NCBI RefSeq assembly: GCF_014904815.1
Contig: NZ_JACZFR010000014.1
Span: forward strand, 35,867-99,866
Reading direction: 5' to 3'
Length of the DNA: 64,000 nt
Origin: Microbulbifer taiwanensis
GTDB lineage: Bacteria; Pseudomonadota; Gammaproteobacteria; Pseudomonadales; Cellvibrionaceae
Under the pieces are notes generated by a model. It was given only the letters and a program-made list of their open reading frames with translations, ran no database searches and had not been told where the DNA came from. Below are positions 46,408 through 56,444 of this stretch, one piece after another (position 1 is the stretch's first letter; each line of letters starts with the position of its first letter). The position numbers were made by a program, and so were the translations under genes.

Positions 46408-47022
46408 ATGAAAGTCGCCCCCCTACCAACAGTCCTGCTGCTCTCCGTTGCCCTGGTCATCCCCTGGACCAGTGTCCAGGCGCAAAAGCGCGACGAAATC
46501 ACCGGCAAGGTTCTCTACCGCTACACCGATGAAAAGGGCATCCAGGTGCTGGACGATCAGGTGCCTCCGCGCTTTGTGGCAAAGGGGTACGAGATACTGA
46601 GCCTCTCCGGCCAGGTCCTCAAGGTAGTGCCGCCGCCGCCGACCGGTGAAGAGCTGGCCGAGCAGCGACGTCGCGCGGCCCAGCGGGAGCAGGACCACCG
46701 GCTGCTCAAGCGCTTCAATAGCGTCGCCGATATCGAGAGCGCCCGCGCGCGCAAGCTGGCGACCGTCGAGCAGGATATGGCGATCATGCGCTCCAATATC
46801 AGCAGCCTGGGCCGGCAGATAGAACAGGAGGAGTCGGTTGCCGCGCGCACCCAGCGGGCCGGGCGCGAGGTGGCGCCCGAGCTGTTGCAGCGTATCGCCG
46901 ACCTGCGCGAAGAGGTGGCCGTTTTGAATGAGCGCCTGGGTCGGCGCGAGGCGGAGGCGGTGGCGATCAACGAGGAATACGACAGGGCCGCGGCGCGCTA
47001 TGCGGAGATCGCCGGAAAATAG
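46408..47022 (+). CDS. DUF4124 domain-containing secreted protein
   Basis: A 204-residue exported protein with a signal peptide cut near SVQA|QKRD, a DUF4124 domain (VLYRYTDEKGIQVLDDQVPPRF) in the first third, and a long charged, coiled-coil-prone C-terminus (residues 90-200, for example DLREEVAVLNERLGRREAEA). The frame extends upstream into pyrE; ATG 46408, preceded by GAGAAGAG, yields the signal peptide. Its role is unknown, probably periplasmic. Confidence 0.82.
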   Translation: MKVAPLPTVLLLSVALVIPWTSVQAQKRDEITGKVLYRYTDEKGIQVLDDQVPPRFVAKGYEILSLSGQVLKVVPPPPTGEELAEQRRRAAQREQDHRLLKRFNSVADIESARARKLATVEQDMAIMRSNISSLGRQIEQEESVAARTQRAGREVAPELLQRIADLREEVAVLNERLGRREAEAVAINEEYDRAAARYAEIAGK

Positions 47023-47075
47023 CTACCATCTGGCCGCCTCTTCAACTCAATCGGTGCGCGCGGCGCACCTCCCCA

Positions 47076-47681
47076 TCACTGCGCCAGCGCCGTCTCGCGA
47101 AAGAATCCCGCCATCAGCACCGGCCACTGTTCCGCCCAGTACTCGGTGGGCTTGCGCTTGAAACCGCTGCGCACGTACTGGACGATGCGCCCTTCCGCGC
47201 TGGCCAGCAGCAGGTTGGCGGCGGCACCCAGGGGGATGGCAGGGCGTAGCTGCTCGCGGAGTTCCGCTTCGCGCAGAATCTGTTTCAGCTGGGTTTCCAG
47301 GCGGTCGAAGAACTGCAGTATGCGTCCGTGCAGCCGCTCTGTTTCACCAGTCAGGGCGTCGCCGGTGAGCAGGCGGGTGATACCCGGGTTGCGCTCGCAG
47401 AAGGCCAGCAGCAATTGCAGGATTTTCTGGCAGCGCCCGAGTGCCGACGGCTCGTCCTGCAGTATCAGCGATACGCGGCTGAACACCGTCTCCTCGATAA
47501 ACTCGATCAACCCCTCGAACATCTTCGACTTGCTGGGGAAGTGGCGGTAGAGCGCCGCCTCGGAAAAGCCCACCTCCTTGGCCAGGGCCGCGGTGGTGAT
47601 GCGCGCACCGGGACTGGCCTCGAGCATATGCGCCAGGGCCTGGAGTATCTGTTGACGGCGGTTGATTTTTTCGCTGCTCAT
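47076..47681 (-). CDS. slmA: Nucleoid occlusion factor SlmA (TetR family)
   Basis: A 201-residue TetR-type protein. [20 protein letters not shown] and the [23 protein letters not shown] are SlmA-like, followed by [20 protein letters not shown]. It binds DNA over the nucleoid and blocks FtsZ polymerisation. The position near pyrE and argB matches other gammaproteobacteria. It is convergent with the DUF4124 gene. Confidence 0.93.
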   Translation of the reverse strand: MSSEKINRRQQILQALAHMLEASPGARITTAALAKEVGFSEAALYRHFPSKSKMFEGLIEFIEETVFSRVSLILQDEPSALGRCQKILQLLLAFCERNPGITRLLTGDALTGETERLHGRILQFFDRLETQLKQILREAELREQLRPAIPLGAAANLLLASAEGRIVQYVRSGFKRKPTEYWAEQWPVLMAGFFRETALAQ

Positions 47682-47774
47682 TCGCTGCCTTGTTGTTATA
47701 CCTTGTAGCGCAACAGGAAAAGGGTGCGCACTATGTAGAAAGCGCGGGAATCCTACCGATTCGCCGGTCCCGCT

Positions 47775-48758
<984 letters not shown>

Positions 48759-51158
48759 TTATACGAGCTGCCAGTCTGGCACTGTGAGCTTCGGGTCTAC
48801 TTTCTTCAGCTGTGCCATCACCTGCTGGCGGATGCGCTCCAGCGCCTCGTCGCTGTCCGCCTCGAAGCGCAGTGTCAGTGCCGCGCCAGTGTTGGAGGCG
48901 CGCACCAGCCCCCAGCCGTCGCTGTACTCTATGCGCAGGCCGTCGATGGTGTTGATATCGGCATCACCGAAATCCGCCTGCTTTTTCAGTTTTTCTATGA
49001 TTGCGAATTTCTCTTTCTCATCCGCGGGCAGCAGAATTTCCGGTGTGCTGATCATCTGTGGCAGCGAGTCCAGCAGTTCGTCGAGGCTCTGTTCGCGTAG
49101 CGCCATGATTTCGAGGACGCGCGCGGCAGCGTAGATGCCGTCGTCGAAACCGAACCAGCGATCCTTGATAAAGATGTGTCCGGAAAGCTCGCCGCCGAGT
49201 ATCGCGCCCGTTTCCAGCATCTTGGTTTTCATCGGCGCGTGACCGGTTTTCCACATGATCGGGCGGCCGCCGTACTGGTTGACCAGTTGTCCCAGCGCGC
49301 GGCTGCTCTTCACATCGAAGACGATGCCCTCACCGGGATTGCGCGCCAGAATGTCACGGGCCAGCAGCATCACCAGCTGGTCCGCCCAGGCAATGCGGCC
49401 GGAAGCGGATATCAGGGTGACGCGGTCACCGTCGCCGTCCAGGGCCACGCCCAGGTCGGCCCCGGTTTCCGCGACCTTCTCGATCAGTGCTTTCAGGTTT
49501 TCCGGGCGGGAAGGATCCGGCGCGTGGTTGGGGAAGTTGCCGTCAATCTCGCAGAAGAGTGGCGTCACTGCGCAGCCAAGCTGTTCGAACAGTCGTGGCG
49601 CCAGCACGGAAGTGGCGCCGTTGCCGGCATCCACCACCAGGTGTGGCTGCCCGGCCAGGGCCACGTCATTGAAGATCTCGTCGATGTAATTCTCTTTGAT
49701 GTCCTGCTCGCGGTTGCTGCCCTGTCCGCTCTTGAAGGGGCCCTTCTGCATCAGCTGGTGCAGGCGCTGCAATTTGTCCTCCGCCAGCGGCCGGCCCTTC
49801 AGGACAATCTTGAAGCCGTTGTATTCCGCCGGGTTGTGACTCGCGGTCACCATCACGCCGCTACTGGTATTCTTGCCTTTGGCACAGGCGTAATAGAGCA
49901 ACGGTGATGGCACTAGGCCCAGGTTTACGGCGTTGCAGCCACTGTCGAGAATACCCTCTACCAGGCAATTGCTGAGCAGCTCACTGCTGTTGCGGCCGTC
50001 GCGCCCCACCAGCAGGATTTCCTCACCGGTGTGTTGCGCCAGTGTGCCGAGGGCGCGACCCAGTTGATAGGCGAAGGGTTCATTGATCTCGCTACCGGCG
50101 ATACCGCGAATATCGTAGGCGCGGAACACCTGGCGGGGAAAGTCCGTACTGACCTGCAACTCGGATTTTGCCGGTGTCTCGCTGCCGGGCTCGGGCGTTC
50201 GATTGGCTTCCGGTGCCGCGGGGGCGGCCTGGGTTACCGGCTCGCTGTCGCCGCTGGTTGGGGGGTTGGCTTGCCCGGGCGTCAGCTCTGGATAATCTGA
50301 GTTGCCGCGGTCTTTTCTGTCGCTGCGTTGCCCACTCCTGTCGCTGCGCTCCCAGGGCGCCACAGTGTTGCGGGGCAGGAAGCGCAGCAGTAAAAGCAGC
50401 GAAACCACCAGGCCGACGGCTGCGCCTATATAGACCCAGCGCGCAGAAATTCCGTGCGCTTCGGCAAAAGTTGCCGAGGGCGAGAAGGCCACCGTCAGGT
50501 AACTGCCATCCACCGGCGCATTGGCCCGCCCACCGTTGCCCTGCCCGCTCGTCCAGAGAGGCTGTGCCGGACCGTCCGGAAACTTCTGCAGCAACTGAAT
50601 TTGACCGCTGCCGCTGTCAAGTTTTTTCAGTTCTGCTTCAAAGGCGGCGAAGGATTGCGTCACCAGCAACAGCTTTCCCTGCAGTGCCACGGAGGTGTGC
50701 AGCTGCCAGCTGTTGTCGCTGCCGGTGCGCAGGAATTCAATCGGTTGTTGCGCGTCGGTTCCGCTGCGCTTGAGCAGATCCACCAGGGCAAAATTGAGTG
50801 CGGGAGTTGCGCCGGCGCCGACGCGCACCTGGTCGATCGCGAACAGCTGTGCCGAAGAATTTTCCGGAAGTGCAGCGGCCTGCAGCAGCGTTTCGGTGGA
50901 TTGGTCGCCGGCGTCGATACTGCGCAGCTGCTGTGTGCGCCTGGCCAGGTATTGCTGCAGTTTACCGGCATAGGCGTCCGCCTCTTGCTGCGCGGCCTGT
51001 TCCACCTGCGCCGCGCTGCGCGGGGCGACTATATTGCGCTCTACGTAGTAGGCGCCACCCAGCCAGGCGGTGGCGGCGAGAAGTGCCGGCAGCAGCTGGC
51101 CGCTGTGAAAGAACGACAGGAGGTTGGTGCTGGTTCGAGAAGCCACGGAAATTTCCAC
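48759..51158 (-). CDS. algC: Membrane-anchored phosphomannomutase/phosphoglucomutase AlgC (long form)
   Basis: A 799-residue protein. The C-terminal part (about 335-799) is a complete AlgC mutase, with catalytic Ser440 (GVMVTASHNP), metal loop DGDGDR at 574-579, sugar loop GGELSGH and phosphate loop RASNTGAALTLRFEAD. It interconverts 1- and 6-phosphates of mannose and glucose for surface polysaccharides. The N-terminus adds a helix (residues 21-37), an extracytoplasmic region of about 200 residues, a second helix (241-260) and a Pro/Ser-rich linker. The start codon is GTG with a weak ribosome site. argB follows, as in Pseudomonas. Confidence 0.93.
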   Translation of the reverse strand: MEISVASRTSTNLLSFFHSGQLLPALLAATAWLGGAYYVERNIVAPRSAAQVEQAAQQEADAYAGKLQQYLARRTQQLRSIDAGDQSTETLLQAAALPENSSAQLFAIDQVRVGAGATPALNFALVDLLKRSGTDAQQPIEFLRTGSDNSWQLHTSVALQGKLLLVTQSFAAFEAELKKLDSGSGQIQLLQKFPDGPAQPLWTSGQGNGGRANAPVDGSYLTVAFSPSATFAEAHGISARWVYIGAAVGLVVSLLLLLRFLPRNTVAPWERSDRSGQRSDRKDRGNSDYPELTPGQANPPTSGDSEPVTQAAPAAPEANRTPEPGSETPAKSELQVSTDFPRQVFRAYDIRGIAGSEINEPFAYQLGRALGTLAQHTGEEILLVGRDGRNSSELLSNCLVEGILDSGCNAVNLGLVPSPLLYYACAKGKNTSSGVMVTASHNPAEYNGFKIVLKGRPLAEDKLQRLHQLMQKGPFKSGQGSNREQDIKENYIDEIFNDVALAGQPHLVVDAGNGATSVLAPRLFEQLGCAVTPLFCEIDGNFPNHAPDPSRPENLKALIEKVAETGADLGVALDGDGDRVTLISASGRIAWADQLVMLLARDILARNPGEGIVFDVKSSRALGQLVNQYGGRPIMWKTGHAPMKTKMLETGAILGGELSGHIFIKDRWFGFDDGIYAAARVLEIMALREQSLDELLDSLPQMISTPEILLPADEKEKFAIIEKLKKQADFGDADINTIDGLRIEYSDGWGLVRASNTGAALTLRFEADSDEALERIRQQVMAQLKKVDPKLTVPDWQLV

Positions 51159-51185
51159 TAACGCAATTAGTTATTGTGCCAATTT

Positions 51186-52397
51186 TTATGGTGCCAGTGC
51201 CCTGGTGGCGATGCGAGCTATCAGTTGTTCTGCGAGTTCGGTTTTCAGTGCCGATGGCAGCATCTCGCTACCGGCGGCATCGATCACGGTGACGGCATTG
51301 CGGTCGCTGTCGAAGCCGCCGTCGGCGACGCTGACGTCGTTGGCGACAATCATGTCGAGTTTCTTGCGCGTCAGTTTCCCGCGGGCGTGCTCCAGTACTT
51401 TTTCCGTTTCCGCGGCAAAGCCGACGGTAAAGGGCCGCCGTTCGGTGCGCGCGGCGATGCCGGCGACTATGTCGGGATTCTTGACCAGTGCCACCGTTTC
51501 CTCGTTGTTGTCTTCCCGCTTCTTGATTTTCTGCTCGGCAAATTTCGCGGGGCGGAAATCGGCCACCGCGGCCGCGCCGATAAAGATGTCGCACAGGTCT
51601 GCGGCGCGCTCGGCGGCATCGCGCATTTCCAGGGCCCCGGTCACGTCTACCCGCTTCACGCCCGACGGAGTAGGGAGATTGACCGGGCCGGCGATCAGTG
51701 TCACCTCGGCGCCGGCGCGCTGCGCCGCGGCCGCCAGGGCGAAGCCCATCTTGCCGGAACTGTGATTGCTGAGGAATCGCACCGGATCCAGCGCCTCGCG
51801 GGTGGGGCCGGCGGTAATGGCCACCTTCCTGCCGGCCAGAGACTGGCGCGGCGCGAACAGTGATTGCGCTTCGGCGACCAGTGTGTCCGGCTCCAGCATG
51901 CGCCCGGGACCCACGTCGCCGCAGGCCTGGCTACCGGCAGCGGGCCCCCAGATGAAGGCACCGCGCTCGCGCAGCGTCTGCACATTGGCCGCGGTGGCCG
52001 GGTGGCGCCACATGGCCTGGTTCATCGCCGGCGCCAGGGCCAGCCTGGCTTCGCTGGCGAGACACAGGGTGCTGAGCAGGTCGTCGGCCATGCCGGTAGC
52101 GAGCTTGGCCAGCACCTGGGCGCTGGCGGGTGCTATCAGAATCAGATGAGCCCACTTGGCCAGCTCTATATGGCCCATGGCCGCCTCGGCGGCCGGATCC
52201 AGCAGGTCCGTATGCACCGGATTGCCGGACAGCGCCTGGTAGGTCAGCGGCTGCACAAACTCCCGCGCGCCGGCAGTCATCACCACCCGCACCTCGGCGC
52301 CGTGCTCCTTGAGGCGGCGCACCAGGTCGGCGCTCTTGTAGGCGGCGATACCGCCGCTGATGCCCAGCAGTATGCGTTTGTCGGCAAGGGAGGACAT
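51186..52397 (-). CDS. coaBC: Bifunctional CoaBC (PPC decarboxylase / PPC synthetase)
   Basis: A 403-residue coenzyme A enzyme. The N-terminal CoaC flavoprotein domain has ISGGIAAYKSADLVRRLKE, the catalytic His in MGHIELAKWAH, and PAMNQAMWRHPA. The CoaB domain has ITAGPTREALDPVRFLSN followed by HSSGKMGFALA, and ends with KKLDMIVAND. The frame extends 19 codons upstream; ATG 52397 is the family start (ADKRILLGISGG). It lies directly before algC with 27 bp between; dut, which sits here in Pseudomonas, is missing. Confidence 0.96.
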   Translation of the reverse strand: MSSLADKRILLGISGGIAAYKSADLVRRLKEHGAEVRVVMTAGAREFVQPLTYQALSGNPVHTDLLDPAAEAAMGHIELAKWAHLILIAPASAQVLAKLATGMADDLLSTLCLASEARLALAPAMNQAMWRHPATAANVQTLRERGAFIWGPAAGSQACGDVGPGRMLEPDTLVAEAQSLFAPRQSLAGRKVAITAGPTREALDPVRFLSNHSSGKMGFALAAAAQRAGAEVTLIAGPVNLPTPSGVKRVDVTGALEMRDAAERAADLCDIFIGAAAVADFRPAKFAEQKIKKREDNNEETVALVKNPDIVAGIAARTERRPFTVGFAAETEKVLEHARGKLTRKKLDMIVANDVSVADGGFDSDRNAVTVIDAAGSEMLPSALKTELAEQLIARIATRALAP

Positions 52398-52514
52398 AGG
52401 CGCTGTACTCGAGATAAGAGTTTCCGAAATCGGGGGAGCGGGTAAGATTAGCATTTCTGCGCCTTTTCAATAAGGCAAAGAGGCTGTCACCACAGAAACT
52501 TCAGGGAGGAAGGG

Positions 52515-53189
52515 ATGCGGATCACGGACTGGCCTGCGGCGGAGCGGCCGCGGGAGAAGCTGCTGGAGCGGGGCGCGGGGGCGCTCTCGGACGCGGAGCT
52601 GCTGGCGATCTTCCTGCGCACCGGTGTGACCGGGATGTCGGCGGTGGACCTGGCGCGCCAGCTGTTGGCGGATTTCGGCGGCCTGCGCCCGCTGCTGGAG
52701 GCACACCGGGAGGAGTTTTGCCGCGGCAAGGGCCTCGGTGATGCCAAGTACGTGCAGCTGCAGGCAGTACTGGAAATGGCGCGGCGCCACCTGGCGGAGT
52801 CGCTGCAGCGCACCGATGCCCTGTGTAGCCCCGGCGCAGTGCGCGACTATCTTTCCGCCCAGTTGCGCCACCGCAGGCGCGAGGTCTTCTGCTGCCTCTA
52901 CCTGGACAGCCAGCATCGGGTGATCGCCTTCGAGGAGCTGTTCGAGGGCACCCTCAACGCGGCCAGCGTCTATCCCCGTGAGGTAGTGCAGGCGGCCCTG
53001 CAGAGGAGTGCCGCCGCGGTCATCCTGGCCCACAACCACCCCTCCGGCGTCAGCGAGCCCAGCCAGGCGGATATCTGGATCACCGAGCGCCTGACCCAGG
53101 CGCTGGAACTGGTGGATATCAAGGTGCTCGACCATATGATCGTCGGCGAGGGAGAAGCGCTGTCGTTTGCCGAGCAGGGGCTGCTGTAG
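52515..53189 (+). CDS. radC: RadC family protein (JAB/MPN domain)
   Basis: A 224-residue protein. The N-terminal helix-hairpin-helix region ([20 protein letters not shown]) is followed by the JAB metalloprotease-like domain with the EFFECTIVE metal motif [14 protein letters not shown] and an upstream Glu ([11 protein letters not shown]). No DNA-repair activity is firmly established for the family. AGGGAGG precedes the ATG. It is divergent from coaBC. Confidence 0.94.
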   Translation: MRITDWPAAERPREKLLERGAGALSDAELLAIFLRTGVTGMSAVDLARQLLADFGGLRPLLEAHREEFCRGKGLGDAKYVQLQAVLEMARRHLAESLQRTDALCSPGAVRDYLSAQLRHRRREVFCCLYLDSQHRVIAFEELFEGTLNAASVYPREVVQAALQRSAAAVILAHNHPSGVSEPSQADIWITERLTQALELVDIKVLDHMIVGEGEALSFAEQGLL

Positions 53190-53196
53190 AATGGGA

Positions 53197-53269
53197 CAAA
53201 TCTGCCTGGAGCAGATTTGCACAGTCGAAGGCTGCCCGCGAAGCGGGTGAGGCGCAGGGATGCGCCTCA
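53197..53269. repeat. Three consecutive perfect hairpins between radC and rpmB
   Basis: CAAATCTGC-ctgga-GCAGATTTG (53197-53219), CCCGC-gaa-GCGGG (53235-53247) and TGAGGCGCA-ggga-TGCGCCTCA (53248-53269) follow each other after the radC stop. None has a T run. They look like a mosaic intergenic repeat rather than a plain terminator. Confidence 0.75.
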
Positions 53270-53325
53270 TGAGTGCGGAATGCCCGTGAACCGTCTGTGG
53301 AGTCCAGATTTGTGCTGTACAAAAC

Positions 53326-53354
53326 TTGCTCCCCCAGGGCTCTTCTGGTATAAA
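53326..53354 (+). promoter_or_regulatory. Sigma-70-type promoter of rpmB-rpmG
   Basis: TTGCTC and TATAAA are separated by exactly 17 bp. The -10 lies about 130 bases before rpmB, leaving a GC-rich leader; a GC-rich stretch follows the -10, compatible with stringent control. Confidence 0.75.
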
Positions 53355-53472
53355 ACGCCGCTCTTTGCGGCCGGGCCAGATTCTGAACAGTTTCCGCCGC
53401 CGCCCAGGAACCGGATTAGAATCCCGAATTGATGTCCCCGCATCCCCTGACGCGGGCACGAGAGAGTTTTGA

Positions 53473-53721
<249 letters not shown>

Positions 53722-53771
53722 GCCAGAAAATACAGGCGGCGGCAGGCCGCTGAGAGATCGGAGACAGAACA

Positions 53772-53927
53772 ATGCGTGAGAAAATTCGCCTGAACAGCAG
53801 TGCCGGTACCGGCCACTTCTACACCACTGACAAGAACAAGCGCAACATGCCGGAAAAAATGGAGATCAAAAAGTACGATCCCGTTGTCCGCAAGCATGTG
53901 ATGTACAAGGAAGGCAAAATCAAGTAA
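53772..53927 (+). CDS. rpmG: 50S ribosomal protein L33
   Basis: A 51-residue L33, short but complete ([20 protein letters not shown] to [10 protein letters not shown]). The Cys-x-x-Cys ribbon is absent, so it is also a zinc-free form, matching L28. It lies 50 bp after rpmB and is closed by a strong terminator. Confidence 0.97.
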   Translation: MREKIRLNSSAGTGHFYTTDKNKRNMPEKMEIKKYDPVVRKHVMYKEGKIK

Positions 53928-53948
53928 TTGCCTGCCCTGCACAGTTCG

Positions 53949-53978
53949 AAAAGCCCGGTTTTTACCGGGCTTTTTTTT
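53949..53978 (+). terminator. Intrinsic terminator of rpmB-rpmG
   Basis: AAAAGCCCGGT and ACCGGGCTTTT are perfect 11-bp arms around TTTT, ending in eight T. This cuts mutM off from the ribosomal operon, unlike in E. coli where rpmBG and mutM are joined. Confidence 0.95.
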
Positions 53979-53990
53979 GGTTGAATGATC

Positions 53991-54062
53991 GGGACTCGGG
54001 ACTCGGGACTCGGGACTCGGGACTCGGGACTCGGGACTCGGGACTCGGGACTCGGGACTCGG
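53991..54062. repeat. Heptamer tandem array (GGGACTC x10) upstream of mutM
   Basis: Ten perfect copies of GGGACTC plus two bases run from 53991 to 54062, between the rpmG terminator and mutM. Three copies make 21 bases, so all frames repeat as short peptides, and the mutM frame stays open through the array. Copy number is likely to vary by slippage. Confidence 0.97.
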
Positions 54063-54137
54063 CAAACAACTACCGGTAGCAGGGCCGCCACGGATCTAGC
54101 TACAGGCCCCAAAGTACTGAACGCCGGGAAAAGACAA

Positions 54138-54953
54138 ATGCCGGAATTACCAGAAGTAGAAACCACCCGCCGCGGCCTGGCCCCACACCTGGAGGGGCAT
54201 GTCGTGCGCTCGGCCAAAGTGCGCCAGCGCCGGCTGCGCTGGCCGGTGGAGAATGACTTCGAGAAGCGTATCGCCGGCGCCAAGGTCCTGCGCCTGGAGC
54301 GTCGCGCCAAGTACCTGCTGGTGCACACGGATCGCGGCTGCGCCATCTGGCATTTGGGCATGTCCGGCAGCCTGCGTCTGGTCGGCCCGGAAGTTGCGGC
54401 TGAAAAACACGACCATATCGACTGGGAACTGGATAGCGGCCTGATCCTGCGCTACCGGGATCCCCGTCGCTTCGGCGCCCTGCTGTGGACAGATGCCGAC
54501 CCGGTCGCCCACGACCTGCTGGCCCATCTGGGCCCCGAACCCCTGTCGGGCGAATTCAGCGGCGACTACCTGTTCGAGACCTCCCGCGGTCGCCGCCAGT
54601 CGGTTAAGACCTTGATCATGGATGGTCGTATCGTCGTGGGCGTCGGCAATATCTACGCCAGCGAGTCCCTGTTTCTCGCCGGTATTCGCCCGGACAAGGC
54701 TGCCGGCTCCATCTCCCGCGTCCGCTACCAGCGCTTGGTTGATGCCATCAAGCAGGTGCTGGCGCGCTCCATCGAGCAGGGGGGCACCACGCTGCGCGAC
54801 TTTATCGGCGGCGACGGCCAGCCCGGTTATTTCGCCCAGCAGCTCAATGTCTACGGCCGCAGCGGCGAGCCCTGCCCGACCTGCGGGCGCCCGGTGCGCG
54901 ATATGGTCCTCGGCCAGCGCAACACCTTTTTTTGCAGCAACTGTCAGCGCTGA
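54138..54953 (+). CDS. mutM: Formamidopyrimidine-DNA glycosylase MutM (Fpg)
   Basis: A 271-residue glycosylase/AP lyase that removes 8-oxoguanine. The N-terminal catalytic [13 protein letters not shown] (Pro2, Glu3), the helix-two-turn-helix, and the zinc finger [22 protein letters not shown]2-C at the end are complete; [18 protein letters not shown] is also typical. The frame extends 51 codons upstream through a heptamer array; ATG 54138 is the family start. Its promoter must lie in or after the array. Confidence 0.96.
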   Translation: MPELPEVETTRRGLAPHLEGHVVRSAKVRQRRLRWPVENDFEKRIAGAKVLRLERRAKYLLVHTDRGCAIWHLGMSGSLRLVGPEVAAEKHDHIDWELDSGLILRYRDPRRFGALLWTDADPVAHDLLAHLGPEPLSGEFSGDYLFETSRGRRQSVKTLIMDGRIVVGVGNIYASESLFLAGIRPDKAAGSISRVRYQRLVDAIKQVLARSIEQGGTTLRDFIGGDGQPGYFAQQLNVYGRSGEPCPTCGRPVRDMVLGQRNTFFCSNCQR

Positions 54954-55063
54954 GGGCTCTTACTGCAAAAACTGCCAGCGCCAAGTTCGACCCGCCTGGG
55001 ATTGGCCCCGGCGCCACACTAACATCCGCGTGTCGTCAGCCCCGCAAAGTGAGGAGCCGACCC

Positions 55064-55222
55064 GTGATCATGATGCTGCCTTTCGTTACCAGCCTGTTGT
55101 CGGCCTGGTTCGCCTGGCGCGGTCGCCGCGACGCCAGTATCGGTTGGTGGTTTGTCACCCTGGCCATTTATATCGCCTGGTGCTTCTACCACATGACGAG
55201 CTCGCTCAATATTTCCCTCTAG
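55064..55222 (+). CDS. Small two-helix membrane protein upstream of dsbB (DUF5993-like)
   Basis: A 52-residue hydrophobic protein (FVTSLLSAWFAWRGRR, WWFVTLAIYIAWCFYH) with a start GTG at 55064, preceded by GAGGAG; two ATGs follow within three codons. It ends 9 bp before dsbB. Its size, the WRGRR turn and the SLNISL end recall small proteins that accompany DsbB-type genes (DUF5993, from memory). It may be an accessory subunit, but this is inference. Confidence 0.7.
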   Translation: MIMMLPFVTSLLSAWFAWRGRRDASIGWWFVTLAIYIAWCFYHMTSSLNISL

Positions 55223-55231
55223 GAGACTCCG

Positions 55232-55783
55232 GTGAAGATTTCCGTCCTAGGCCGCAACGCCCGCTGGCTGGACGCCCTGGCTCTGCTGGCAGTCAGCGCC
55301 ACACTCTGGTTTGCCTTCGGCTGGCAGCTGCTAGTGAAGGAGCTTCCCTGCCCCCTGTGCCTGCTGCAGCGCGTCGCCTTCATCATGGTCGGCATCGGCC
55401 TGCTGATGAACCTGCGCTTCGGCAACCGCCCCTTGCACCAGGGCATAGTGGTGTTGTCCGCCCTGGCGGGTGTGGTGGCGTCGGCGCGCCAGGTGCTGCT
55501 GCATATAGCCCCGGGCGATCCGGGATTCGGTTCCCCGTTTCTGGGTCTGCACTTCTATACCTGGGCGCTGCTGATCTTCCTCGCACTCCTGGTCTACTGC
55601 GGGCTGATGCTGATGAGCGATGCTGCAGGCAGCGACACGGCGCCGCGCAAGCTGACGCCCCTGGCCCGCTACGCCGCCCTGGTGTTTCTTGCCATTCTGG
55701 TAGTCAACGTTGTCTCCACGACACTGGAGTGTGGCCTGGGCCCCTGCCCTGACAACCCCACGCGCTACCAGTGGCTGCCCTAG
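55232..55783 (+). CDS. DsbB-family disulfide bond formation protein, noncanonical
   Basis: A 183-residue membrane protein with about five helices. The first quinone-side pair Cys40-Pro-Leu-Cys43 in LPCPLCLLQRVAF is canonical. The second loop, where DsbB normally carries Cys104 and Cys130, has none; instead a pair Cys167/Cys172 (ECGLGPCPDN) lies after an extra fifth helix near the C-terminus. It should reoxidise a DsbA-like partner using quinone, through a rearranged relay. The start codon is GTG with AGGAG. It pairs with the small upstream membrane protein. Confidence 0.85.
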   Translation: MKISVLGRNARWLDALALLAVSATLWFAFGWQLLVKELPCPLCLLQRVAFIMVGIGLLMNLRFGNRPLHQGIVVLSALAGVVASARQVLLHIAPGDPGFGSPFLGLHFYTWALLIFLALLVYCGLMLMSDAAGSDTAPRKLTPLARYAALVFLAILVVNVVSTTLECGLGPCPDNPTRYQWLP

Positions 55784-55844
55784 CCCTCGTCGACGCCCTT
55801 TCTATACTTCCCCAATAGCCTGGACCTGTGCCGCGGAGGAAAAG

Positions 55845-56444
55845 ATGAAAACTGTCTGGCTGGTCTGCCTGGCCGCACTGCTAGTTGCCTGCGGCCGCCC
55901 GGAGGCGCCGCGGAGTGGGAGCGGAGATTCCGGGCCCACTGCCAACGGGGCGGCGTTGTCGCCCGCCGAGCCGCGGCCGGCCGCGCCGGAACAGGAGCCA
56001 CTGAGTGTGCCCGGCGTCGAGCGGCTGGTGGATCTGCGCGGGGGGCGCAGTGCGGCGGACTATGTGCAGGCGGTGGAAAAATTTATGCGCGACAACCCGG
56101 AACTGCAGGTGATTGTGGGCAAGGGTTGGGATGCGACCGCCTTCGGCGCGGTGCCACCGCACAAGGCACAGCTGGACCAGGTCAGCGACTTTGTGCCGAT
56201 AGTGCTTATTTCCCGCGACCATCAAAGTGTCTGGACCAATTCCGAGGGCCTCGCCGCGGCCGGTATCAACAGCGATACGCCCGACCCCGAGGGCGGCGTG
56301 ATCGAGAAGGACGAGAATGGTCTCGCCATCGGCGTGCTGCGCGGACAGGGGGCCGTGAAGCTGCTGGAAAAAACTATCTCGCCATCAGGCGGAGGTCAGC
56401 TTCAGACCGATGATGCCCGCCACGATCAGCCCGATGCACGCTAA
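55845..56444 (+). pseudogene. Truncated amidohydrolase (YtcJ-like) joined to a lipoprotein signal
   Basis: An open frame of 199 codons begins with a lipoprotein signal (lipobox LLVACG) and good ribosome site (GGAGGAAAAG), then a low-complexity Pro/Ala stretch and a segment typical of amidohydrolase family 3: VIVGKGWDATAFGAVPP, IVLISRDHQSVWTNSEGLAAAG, GGVIEKDENGLAIGVLRG. The upstream metal-binding HxH region and the whole rest of the barrel are missing. The last 20 codons are antisense to gdx, so homology stops at about 56375. It is probably a deletion remnant; expression as a short lipoprotein is possible. Confidence 0.75.

Noticed and set aside
53991..54062. CRISPR-like array
   Set aside because: The unit is only 7 bp, without spacers and without cas genes.
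53985..54137. N-terminal extension of MutM through the heptamer array
   Set aside because: MutM needs Pro2 as its free N-terminal nucleophile, so the start must be at MPELPE; the repeat-encoded peptide is a by-product of open frames.
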